A DNA stretch of 29,602 bases from positions 1 to 29,602 of the forward strand of contig JAGCZK010000038.1 in NCBI GenBank assembly GCA_017960065.1. Reading direction: 5' to 3'. Origin of the DNA: Paludibacteraceae bacterium. Its GTDB lineage: Bacteria > Bacteroidota > Bacteroidia > Bacteroidales > Paludibacteraceae. The position numbers and the translations under genes were made by a program. Below are positions 23,822 through 29,602 of the stretch, piece after piece. The notes under the pieces are model-generated. The model ran no database searches and was not told the DNA's origin. It saw nothing but the letters and a program-made list of their open reading frames with translations. The stretch's first letter is position 1. Each line of letters starts with the position of its first letter.

Positions 23822-25147
23822 ATGAAGAAACGCACATTACTCGTGGCTTTGCTGGGCCTGTGCTGTCTGGCAAGCGCTCAGAATCCGCCTGTCGGCATCG
23901 AAAACTTCGGGTGGTGGGACTCCGAATACCCCACCATCACCTGGGGCAGCGGCATCCGAACCTCCGACATCAAGGCCGTACAGTATATTTTACAGCTGAC
24001 CGGCGTGCAGCCCGCCGGCTCGCCACAGTACTACGAATGGCAATGGTCGGACGCCAACCTGCCCTACGGCTCGCGGCTCGAGTCGGTTGACGGCCAAAGC
24101 GCCCAAGGCATGCGTGCCGCCACCGCCCGCGCCATGCTGGCCGAACGGGGCGACCACCAGGTCGGCTACACCCGTACCGACGGTGTCAAACGCATCGCCA
24201 ACCTCACGGCCGCAGAGCTGCCGATATGGATGCAGGCGGTCGGGTTCAACCCCATGTACTGCAGCTGGAACAGCAAACGGCGCGAGATTCCTGACAACAT
24301 CGTCATCCGCACCGACAAAGACGTCAACTGGCACAACTTCAAAACCTACGACTACCTGATTTTGAGCGAAGACGTGCTGGCCGACCGCGAACTGATGGAA
24401 ATCATCGGCGACAACTTCCGGCGCATGGGCATGACCCGCGACGAGGTCAACCCCGACATCCTGATTACCCTGACCAAAGACGCCAACAAGAGTGTGGAAT
24501 ACACCTACGTCCCCGAACAGGTGCAACACGTGCAGACGGGCAGTTCAAGCACACCCATCTACGGCTGGAAGGGCGCCTACCTGGGCAGTATCACCACCAA
24601 CGACTACAAAACCGTAAAGACAGGCGGTTACACCCAAAAGACCTCCACCACCGACGCCTACCTCGAAGTGTCGATTTTGGAAGCCGCCCGCATGGGGCAA
24701 CGCACCCTGCCCATGATTTGGCAAATGAAATACAACTACCACAACAACACCGACTCGAACGTGGACGCCCTGTACCGCAAGGCCGTTGACTACGTGCGCC
24801 ATCCGCTCGACAGCAAGGCGTTGGAGTACTACGAATCGGCAACCCCCAACAACAAGAAGTTCTACGAAAACTACTCGCTGCTCAACTTCGGCATTGTCAC
24901 CGACATGCAGAACATCGTGCGCGGCGTGGACCAGCGCTCGGACGTGGTGCGTGAGAGCGGTTTGCAGAAAGGGGACAAGATCGTTTCGGTCAAATGTACC
25001 GAAAAACGGCACATCAGCAGAGGAAGAGACTTCTACGGCACCATTACGGTGGAGCGTAACGGAAGCACCCGGACGCTCAAGTTCAAAAACTGCCGCCCGA
25101 CCAACTCCCACTCACTGACTTTCAGCAAATTTTTCTATATCCTTTAG
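23822..25147 (+). CDS. Secreted protein with PDZ-like regions and a DUF4136-like domain
   Basis: The 441-aa exported protein has a signal peptide (MKKRTLLVALLGLCCLASA). Residues at about 75-125 resemble the core of a PDZ domain (LPYGSRLESVDGQSAQGM, then an ARAMLAERGDHQVGYTR strand). The middle, about 175-300, resembles DUF4136 (NFKTYDYLILSED, MEIIGDNFRRMGMTRDEVNPDILITL, then DAYLEVSILEAAR), a fold seen in small Gram-negative lipoproteins. The end, about 350-430, again has PDZ character (VVRESGLQKGDKIVSVKC, GTITVERNGSTRTLKFKN). No catalytic residues or lipobox are seen, so a periplasmic or surface binding role is likely. It is followed after 26 bp by the SH3b/barrel gene. Domain names are by eye and moderately uncertain. 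Confidence 0.65.
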   Translation: MKKRTLLVALLGLCCLASAQNPPVGIENFGWWDSEYPTITWGSGIRTSDIKAVQYILQLTGVQPAGSPQYYEWQWSDANLPYGSRLESVDGQSAQGMRAATARAMLAERGDHQVGYTRTDGVKRIANLTAAELPIWMQAVGFNPMYCSWNSKRREIPDNIVIRTDKDVNWHNFKTYDYLILSEDVLADRELMEIIGDNFRRMGMTRDEVNPDILITLTKDANKSVEYTYVPEQVQHVQTGSSSTPIYGWKGAYLGSITTNDYKTVKTGGYTQKTSTTDAYLEVSILEAARMGQRTLPMIWQMKYNYHNNTDSNVDALYRKAVDYVRHPLDSKALEYYESATPNNKKFYENYSLLNFGIVTDMQNIVRGVDQRSDVVRESGLQKGDKIVSVKCTEKRHISRGRDFYGTITVERNGSTRTLKFKNCRPTNSHSLTFSKFFYIL

Positions 25148-25173
25148 AATAACACTCTAAGAATCATACCGTT

Positions 25174-26382
25174 ATGAAAAGAATACCGTTCATTATAGGA
25201 TTGCTCTTGTGCATGGCGACTGCGGCGTTTGCGCTCGACAAATACGTTTCGGTGCTGCCCATTGCAGCCAGCGTCTATGACGCTCCTACCGCCGAGGGCA
25301 AAGTCATCGGGCAGATTGCCCCGAAAGGCGAAGTGCAAGTCTATGTGGTCAATGGCGACTGGGCCATCGTCGATTACCAAGGGCAAGTGGGCTATGTAGC
25401 CACCGCCTGCCTCAAAAAGGCCGAAACGGGCACACAAACCGCCGAGCCGCAACCGCCCGTAGAACCCCAGTCAACGGCGCAGCCGCAAACCCCGGCGACC
25501 GCACAGCCCCAGCAAACACAGCAGCCACAGCAAACACAGCAGCCACAGGCCCAGCCTCAAGCGCAGCAACCGGCCGCCAAGCCCGAGCCTGCGCCCACGC
25601 CCAAAACCACGCAAAACAATATGTTTACGCTGTACGACCAAGCCGAAAGCTACTCGCTTGTCAACAACAAAGACAACCGGTCCGACTTGTTCGACTGCGG
25701 CGGAGCATTGTATCTTGAATTTGGCTACCAGCGGCCGACCTACACCAACCCGCACAAACAAGACAACTGGGCGGGCGTGCCTTGGACCACTCCGTTCTCG
25801 CTAAACGGCGGAGAGTTTTCGATGGGCGGCATCATCCCCGTATGGGGCCCGATCGGACTGGACCTGGGGTTTGGCATGGACGTAACCTACGGCAAATATA
25901 AAACAGACGACTTTTACTTCGATGTCGTCCACAACAATTATGGTGAGCCTAAGATATTTGGCAGCCAATACGACTACGCCTCCAGGTTCAGACTGACCAT
26001 GCCGTTCTACCTGATGCCCGTGTTTGGTATGAATGTGGGATACAAACAATACGTGCGCCTGCATACCGGACCGCGCTTTGCGCTCTATTTCGAAGATTTG
26101 GTTAGTTTCCATTATATCAATGACAAAGGCAAAAAAGACAACGATTCGTACGAGTTTTACGGTATCGGCGAAGAGGACAATATACAGCGAGCGTTTGACA
26201 TCACCTGGTACTTGGGTGTCAGCTACACCTACAAGAGCATCGGCGTGCGCGTGGCCTACGAATGGGGCCTCATCGGCCGATACAAAAACGAGTACTACAA
26301 CGAAGGCCTCAACCGGAAAGAATTGTACGACCCGAGATACAACAATCTGATTATATCGCTGTTTATACCGATGTATTTTTAG
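25174..26382 (+). CDS. SH3b-domain protein with Pro/Gln linker and predicted outer-membrane beta-barrel
   Basis: The 402-aa protein has a signal peptide (MKRIPFIIGLLLCMATAAFA) and an SH3b-like domain at about 21-82 (VSVLPIAASVYDAPTAEGKVIGQI, GDWAIVDYQGQVGYVATACL). Then comes a low-complexity Pro/Gln/Thr/Ala linker at about 83-148. A region at about 150-402 follows, of alternating beta strands rich in aromatic residues and glycine (LDLGFGMDVTYGKY, FRLTMPFYLMPVFGMNVGYKQYVRL, TWYLGVSYTYKSIGVRVAYEWGLIG), ending in a terminal aromatic (IPMYF). This suggests an outer-membrane barrel with a periplasmic arm that could touch peptidoglycan. No OmpA-type peptidoglycan domain is present. It is the second gene of the plus-strand pair and stops before a strong terminator. 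Confidence 0.7.
   Translation: MKRIPFIIGLLLCMATAAFALDKYVSVLPIAASVYDAPTAEGKVIGQIAPKGEVQVYVVNGDWAIVDYQGQVGYVATACLKKAETGTQTAEPQPPVEPQSTAQPQTPATAQPQQTQQPQQTQQPQAQPQAQQPAAKPEPAPTPKTTQNNMFTLYDQAESYSLVNNKDNRSDLFDCGGALYLEFGYQRPTYTNPHKQDNWAGVPWTTPFSLNGGEFSMGGIIPVWGPIGLDLGFGMDVTYGKYKTDDFYFDVVHNNYGEPKIFGSQYDYASRFRLTMPFYLMPVFGMNVGYKQYVRLHTGPRFALYFEDLVSFHYINDKGKKDNDSYEFYGIGEEDNIQRAFDITWYLGVSYTYKSIGVRVAYEWGLIGRYKNEYYNEGLNRKELYDPRYNNLIISLFIPMYF
25510..25545 (+). repeat. Two perfect 18-bp tandem repeats in the Pro/Gln linker
   Basis: The unit CAGCAAACACAGCAGCCA occurs twice head to tail (25510-25527 and 25528-25545), encoding QQTQQP repeats in the linker of the SH3b/barrel protein. Perfect identity suggests recent duplication by slippage, so linker length may vary between strains. 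The unit is in frame, so gain or loss keeps the protein intact. Confidence 0.8.
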
Positions 26383-26383
26383 A

Positions 26384-26407
26384 TTTGAAAATTTGAGGAG
26401 TTGAAAA
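26384..26407. repeat. Three degenerate 8-bp tandem units before the terminator
   Basis: TTTGAAAA, TTTGAGGA and GTTGAAAA follow one another with a strict 8-bp period just after the stop of the SH3b/barrel gene. Short ATTTGAAA-type runs are, from memory, frequent between genes in Bacteroidota. No function can be assigned. Confidence 0.5.
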
Positions 26408-26411
26408 ATTA

Positions 26412-26443
26412 AAACCCCGTTGTGTTGGAGGCACGACGGGGTT
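26412..26443. terminator. Strong bidirectional intrinsic terminator
   Basis: The arms AAACCCCGT and ACGGGGTTT pair perfectly over 9 bp. TGTG/CACG extends the stem to 13 bp (one wobble), with a 7-base loop. T-rich stretches follow on both strands: TTTCTTGTT on the plus side and TTTTAATTTTTC on the minus side. It sits between the convergent SH3b/barrel gene and murF and should serve both. Confidence 0.88.
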
Positions 26444-26479
26444 TCTTGTTATCGGGAGGAACGGGATTGCCGGTGAAGG

Positions 26480-27769
26480 TTACAGGCTCTCGGGCAGGGT
26501 AAACAGTTTTTGGGCGTTGGAGCCCTTGATGAGAATGGTTTTGCCCTGAACGGGTTGCGCCTGCAACTCGGCCTGCACTTCCTGCACATTGGCAAAATGC
26601 CGGTATGCCTGGTCTTCGGCGGCAAACTTTGGACCCACCAGCCATACCTGTTCAAACCCGTTTTGGTGCAACAGGTCCAGCACCTTGCGGTGCTCGGCGG
26701 GGCTGTCGGCGCCCAACTCGCCCATGTCGCCCAAAATCAGCATCTTGTCGGGGGCGGTGATCGCCGCAAAATTATGAATGGCGGCCGCCATCGACGTCGG
26801 GTTGGCGTTGTAGGCATCCACAATCAGGGTGTTGCGCTGCGTCTTCAGCAATTGCGAACGGTTATTGGAGGGTTGGTACGCCTGCAGGGCCGCCGCAATT
26901 TTTTTCAAAGGCACATCGAAATAACGCGCCACGCACACGGCCGCCAGCACATTGGGCAGGTTGTAAGTGCCGATCAAATGGGTCGGAATGGAAATCCGCT
27001 CGTCGAAACAAGTGCAATCGACCGTAATGTAGGGGTCGGCGGCCGCCACACGGCCCTGCACATAATTGTCGGCACCTTCGCCGTAAGGAATCAGCTGCAA
27101 GCCCCGCTCGCGGGCCATCGACATCAGGTCGGCGCTGTCGGCATTGACAAAACCGCGACACCCTTTCGAGGCCAGGAAATCGTACAATTCGCCTTTGGTC
27201 TTTTTCACCCCCTCGAACGAGCCGAAGCCCTCGAGATGCGCCTTGCCCACATTGGTGATCAGTCCGAAATCGGGCTCGACGATATCGACGAGCGTCCGGA
27301 TTTCGCCCGGATGGTTGGCCCCCATCTCGATGACCGCCAGCTGGTGCGACGGACGGAGCCTGAGCAGCGTCAGGGGCACGCCCAGGTGGTTGTTGAGGTT
27401 GCCTTGGGTGTAAAGCACCTCGTACGAAGCGCCCAACGCCGTCGAAACCAGTTCCTTCGTGGTGGTTTTGCCGTTGGTGCCCGTGATGCCGATGATGCGG
27501 GTACCCAAGCGCCGACGATGGAACCGCGCCAGGTCTTGCAAGGCCTTGAGGCAGTCATCGACCAGCAGGATCCGCTCGCCGTCGGCATACTGCGCCTCAT
27601 CGACAAAGGCGTAGGCACAGCCCTGCTCCACCGCGCTTTTGGCGTAGGCGTTGCCGTTAAAATTGGCCCCTTTCATCGCAAAAAACAGAGAGTCCTTGAT
27701 GGGGTTGCGCGTATCGGTGCAAATCACCGGGTGCTGCTCGAAACACTGGTAAAGCGTGGCTGTTTCCAT
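26480..27769 (-). CDS. murF: UDP-N-acetylmuramoyl-tripeptide--D-alanyl-D-alanine ligase
   Basis: MurF adds D-Ala-D-Ala to the UDP-MurNAc-tripeptide, the last cytoplasmic step of peptidoglycan precursor synthesis. The 429-aa protein has the Mur-ligase layout: an N-terminal uridine-binding part (DTRNPIKDSLFFAMKGANFNGNAYA), the ATP P-loop IGITGTNGKTTTKEL, the central-domain segments QGNLNNHLGVPLTLL, EMGANHPGEI and ITNVGKAHLEGFGS, and the C-terminal domain with VDAYNANPTSM and LILGDMGELG, ending near ILIKGSNAQKL. The ATG at 27769 was chosen. A TTG nine codons upstream lies within a likely promoter box. It is monocistronic here and ends at the shared terminator. Confidence 0.95.
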   Translation of the reverse strand: METATLYQCFEQHPVICTDTRNPIKDSLFFAMKGANFNGNAYAKSAVEQGCAYAFVDEAQYADGERILLVDDCLKALQDLARFHRRRLGTRIIGITGTNGKTTTKELVSTALGASYEVLYTQGNLNNHLGVPLTLLRLRPSHQLAVIEMGANHPGEIRTLVDIVEPDFGLITNVGKAHLEGFGSFEGVKKTKGELYDFLASKGCRGFVNADSADLMSMARERGLQLIPYGEGADNYVQGRVAAADPYITVDCTCFDERISIPTHLIGTYNLPNVLAAVCVARYFDVPLKKIAAALQAYQPSNNRSQLLKTQRNTLIVDAYNANPTSMAAAIHNFAAITAPDKMLILGDMGELGADSPAEHRKVLDLLHQNGFEQVWLVGPKFAAEDQAYRHFANVQEVQAELQAQPVQGKTILIKGSNAQKLFTLPESL

Positions 27770-27793
27770 AGGCGTGTTGAATTGTATGTGACG

Positions 27794-27801
27794 CAAAGGT
27801 A
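27794..27801 (-). promoter_or_regulatory. Promoter -7 box for murF
   Basis: The minus strand reads TACCTTTG, an exact TAnnTTTG match, 24 bases upstream of the murF ATG at 27769. No good TTTG is found 19-21 bases upstream. This box overlaps the alternative TTG start, which supports the downstream ATG. Confidence 0.5.
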
Positions 27802-27846
27802 CGGGATTTTCTGTTGTTTTAGTACGCCTTTGTCAATAAAAATACG

Positions 27847-27854
27847 TATTTTTG
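27847..27854 (+). promoter_or_regulatory. Possible -7 box immediately upstream of coaD
   Basis: TATTTTTG ends 6 bases before the coaD ATG at 27861. If used, the transcript would start at or next to the start codon. A -33 element at normal spacing is not visible; a TTTG at 27829-27832 is only 14 bases away. The call is therefore weak. Confidence 0.35.
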
Positions 27855-27860
27855 CTGCCG

Positions 27861-28316
27861 ATGACCACAAAAAAGAAGACCATACACACTGCGCTGTTCC
27901 CCGGGTCGTTTGACCCCTTCACCATCGGACACGCCGACATCGTGCGCCGCGCCCTGCGGCTGTTCGACGGCGTGATCATCGCCATCGGCGTCAACAGCGA
28001 CAAGTCCGAAAAAAACTGCGAGGAGCGGTTGGAGCACTTGCGTGCGCTCTATGCCGACAATCCGCGCGTCGAGGTACTGGCCTACCACACCCTGACGGCC
28101 GATTTGGTGGCACAAAAAAATGCCTCGTGCATTATACGAGGCATCCGTAACGAAAGCGATCTGGCCTACGAAAGCCAAATCGCCCAAGTCAACTTCAGTC
28201 TGTTCGGCATCGAAACTATCTGGCTGCCGGCCGACCCCGAACTGAAAGAACTGTCTTCGACCGTCGTGCGCGAGTTGCAACGCTTCGGCAAAGACATTTC
28301 CAAACTGGTCCCCTGA
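27861..28316 (+). CDS. coaD: Phosphopantetheine adenylyltransferase
   Basis: CoaD (PPAT) transfers AMP from ATP to 4'-phosphopantetheine, giving dephospho-CoA in coenzyme A synthesis. The 151-aa cytoplasmic protein shows the nucleotidyltransferase signatures ALFPGSFDPFTIGHADIVRRAL (with the T/H-x-G-H nucleotide motif), the substrate-binding IIRGIRNESDLAYESQIAQVN and the C-terminal ELSSTVVREL, which corresponds to the ISSTxVRE motif. Length is slightly below the E. coli enzyme and normal for the family. The ATG at 27861 is preferred over an upstream TTG because family homology starts right after it. It diverges from murF and converges with rpiB. Confidence 0.95.
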   Translation: MTTKKKTIHTALFPGSFDPFTIGHADIVRRALRLFDGVIIAIGVNSDKSEKNCEERLEHLRALYADNPRVEVLAYHTLTADLVAQKNASCIIRGIRNESDLAYESQIAQVNFSLFGIETIWLPADPELKELSSTVVRELQRFGKDISKLVP

Positions 28317-28325
28317 CGGGAGAAA

Positions 28326-28778
28326 TTACTGCAATTTTGAGATTTTATCGACGCGCTGGATGTGACGTCCGCCTTCGAAATCGGTGGTGAAGAACGTCTC
28401 CACCATCTGCTCGGCCTCGGCTTGCGAAATGAAGCGGGCCGGCATCGACAGGATGTTGGCGTCGTTGTGCTGGCGAGCCAGCTTGGCGATTTCGTTCTTC
28501 CAGCAGAGGGCGGCGCGCACATTGGGATATTTGTTGGCCGTCATGCTCACCCCGTTGCCCGTACCGCAAATGGCGATGCCGAAATCGAACTGTCCTTTGT
28601 TGACGGCCGATGCCATGGGATGGATCGTGTCGGGATAGTCCATGCTGTCGGTCGAAAAGGTGCCGTAGTCTTTGAGCGAGAACAGGCGGCTTTCGAACAC
28701 GCGTTTGAGCTCTTCTTTCATTTCATACCCGGCGTGGTCGCAGGCAATCGCCACCGAGAGGGTTTCCATATCTTTCAT
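28326..28778 (-). CDS. rpiB: Ribose-5-phosphate isomerase B
   Basis: RpiB interconverts ribose 5-phosphate and ribulose 5-phosphate in the pentose phosphate pathway. The 150-aa protein has the LacA/RpiB family features: VAIACDHAGYEMKEEL near the N-terminus, the catalytic-cysteine loop FGIAICGTGNGVSMTANKYPNVRAAL, and ARQHNDANILSMPARFI, where the family has HNxANVLxxGxR. The usual GAR glycine is SMPAR here. The ATG at 28778 was taken; an ATG at 28769 is also possible. It lies downstream of aroA but has its own strong promoter in the gap. Confidence 0.92.
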   Translation of the reverse strand: MKDMETLSVAIACDHAGYEMKEELKRVFESRLFSLKDYGTFSTDSMDYPDTIHPMASAVNKGQFDFGIAICGTGNGVSMTANKYPNVRAALCWKNEIAKLARQHNDANILSMPARFISQAEAEQMVETFFTTDFEGGRHIQRVDKISKLQ

Positions 28779-28812
28779 ATTCGTGTAGGGTTGGAGGTTT
28801 TGTTTCGGTCTG

Positions 28813-28847
28813 CAAAGTTACAACTTCTTGCGCTTTTTTTCAAAAAA
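28813..28847 (-). promoter_or_regulatory. Consensus promoter for rpiB
   Basis: On the minus strand TTTTTTG (28841-28847) is followed after 20 bases by TAACTTTG (28813-28820). This gives a predicted start near 28806 and a leader of about 28 bases. The -33 element abuts the aroA stop codon, so rpiB can be expressed separately from aroA. Confidence 0.75.
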
Positions 28848-28848
28848 A

Positions 28849-29602
28849 TCACCGGGCGCTTTGCTCAAATTCTTTCCAGAAATCGGGATAGGACTTGCTC
28901 ACCACTCCCGGGCAAAGGATGTTCAGGGCCGTACCGGTCAACACTGCCGGCGCAAAGGCCATGGCCATGCGGTGGTCGTCGTAGGTTTCGATTTCGGCCT
29001 GGCAGGGCACGGCCGGGCGACGGCTGTCGCAACGAAGGCAGCCATGGGCCGGCTCTTCGAGCACAAAGCCGAGTTTGGCGCATTCGCTGCACAATGCGGC
29101 GATGCGGTCGGTTTCCTTGATCTTGAGCGACTCGAGCCCCGAAAATTCGAACGGCACGCCGAGCAGGCAGCAGGTCACCACCAAGGTTTGGGCCAGGTCG
29201 GGCGACAGCGAAAAGTCGAGCTGGAGCGGCGACTTGTCGGCTTGGGTTTTGCGAAGCACCACCCCCTCGCTGTGGTATTCGGTGCTTACGCCCAGGCGGG
29301 CGAACCAGTCGGCCACGCAGCTGTCGCCCTGCAGGCTGTCGGACTGCAAGCCGGGCAGCGACACCCAGGCGTCGGGGTCGGCCGAAAGGGCCACTATTTC
29401 GTACCAGTACGAGGCCGCCGACCAGTCGGATTCGACCGTATAGGAGGCCGGCCGGTAACTGCCGGGGGCTACGGTGATCGTGTCGCCCTGCCAATCGACG
29501 CGAGCGCCGAAATGGCGCATCAGCTCGATGGTCATTTGGATATACGGACGCGAAGCCACCTTGCCCTCGAAGCGAAGCGTCAGGCCCTGGCGCATGTACG
29601 GG
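28849..29602 (-). CDS. aroA: 3-phosphoshikimate 1-carboxyvinyltransferase (EPSP synthase), C-terminal part
   Basis: AroA condenses shikimate 3-phosphate with phosphoenolpyruvate in the shikimate pathway. The gene runs off the window's right edge, so the N-terminal domain and true start are missing; the frame stays open to 29602. The visible about 250 residues include SRPYIQMTIELMRHFG, the LKIKETDRIAAL motif, the YDDHRMAMAFAPAVL motif with the catalytic-region acidic and basic residues, and the C-terminal VVSKSYPDFWKEF. These are the standard signatures of the second EPSP synthase domain. An internal ATG at 29595 is not the real start. Confidence 0.93.
   Translation of the reverse strand, partial: PYMRQGLTLRFEGKVASRPYIQMTIELMRHFGARVDWQGDTITVAPGSYRPASYTVESDWSAASYWYEIVALSADPDAWVSLPGLQSDSLQGDSCVADWFARLGVSTEYHSEGVVLRKTQADKSPLQLDFSLSPDLAQTLVVTCCLLGVPFEFSGLESLKIKETDRIAALCSECAKLGFVLEEPAHGCLRCDSRRPAVPCQAEIETYDDHRMAMAFAPAVLTGTALNILCPGVVSKSYPDFWKEFEQSAR

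Noticed and set aside
1..29602. CRISPR arrays, insertion sequences, rRNA or tRNA genes
   Set aside because: No regularly spaced repeats, transposase motifs or rRNA/tRNA consensus sequences were found on reading both strands.

Overview
The window is a chromosomal stretch of a Bacteroidota genome, most likely order Bacteroidales. The case rests on four things. A secreted protein ends in a type IX secretion (T9SS) type A-like tail. Promoters follow the Bacteroidota pattern TTTG/TTG - N19-21 - TAnnTTTG. The nucleoside kinase has the fused TGS-like/uridine-kinase layout. IspG has an inserted domain. Housekeeping genes are GC-rich. The segments at about 1.5-3.8 kb and 22.8-23.7 kb are visibly more AT-rich. 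All assignments are from reading the sequence; no database search was run.

Layout. (1) 77-7593, minus strand: a cluster read from right to left, made of a 1089-aa beta-helix T9SS-type protein, a 132-aa six-cysteine protein with a C-terminal PLDGG/hydrophobic/basic tail, a 1091-aa multi-module adhesin-like protein, and recX. (2) 7897-10093, plus strand: a thioredoxin-fold envelope protein broken by one in-frame amber codon, then pssA and an overlapping yidD. (3) 10103-13714: a Na/Pi-cotransporter family protein with a PhoU-like tail, divergent from a TGS-like/uridine-kinase nucleoside kinase. (4) 13735-22691, minus strand: ispG, an S9-family protein that has lost its catalytic Ser and His, and a tripartite RND efflux system (adaptor, pump, TolC-like), spaced as one operon. 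(5) 22815-23821: an AT-rich Abi-family HEPN protein, followed by about 340 bp without a gene that holds three promoter-like elements and a foldable, possibly pseudoknotted RNA. (6) 23822-26382, plus strand: two secreted envelope proteins, one with PDZ-like and DUF4136-like regions and one with SH3b, a Pro/Gln linker and a predicted beta-barrel. They end at a strong bidirectional terminator. (7) 26480-29602: murF, coaD, rpiB and the C-terminal part of aroA.

The most interesting locus is 22815-23730. It has a HEPN-type Abi protein with two RN-x-H motifs. Beside it, two convergent consensus promoters would transcribe the same roughly 100 bp in both directions. That DNA can fold into an H-type pseudoknot plus a hairpin, and both wobble positions pair only in the plus-strand RNA. 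This suggests a HEPN toxin with an RNA partner or antisense regulator, comparable to AbiF-type RNA toxin-antitoxin systems. The link is an inference. Other points worth attention are the inactive S9 homologue in the ispG-efflux operon, the amber-interrupted gene, the short IspG insertion and the PLDGG-tail protein between two giant secreted proteins.
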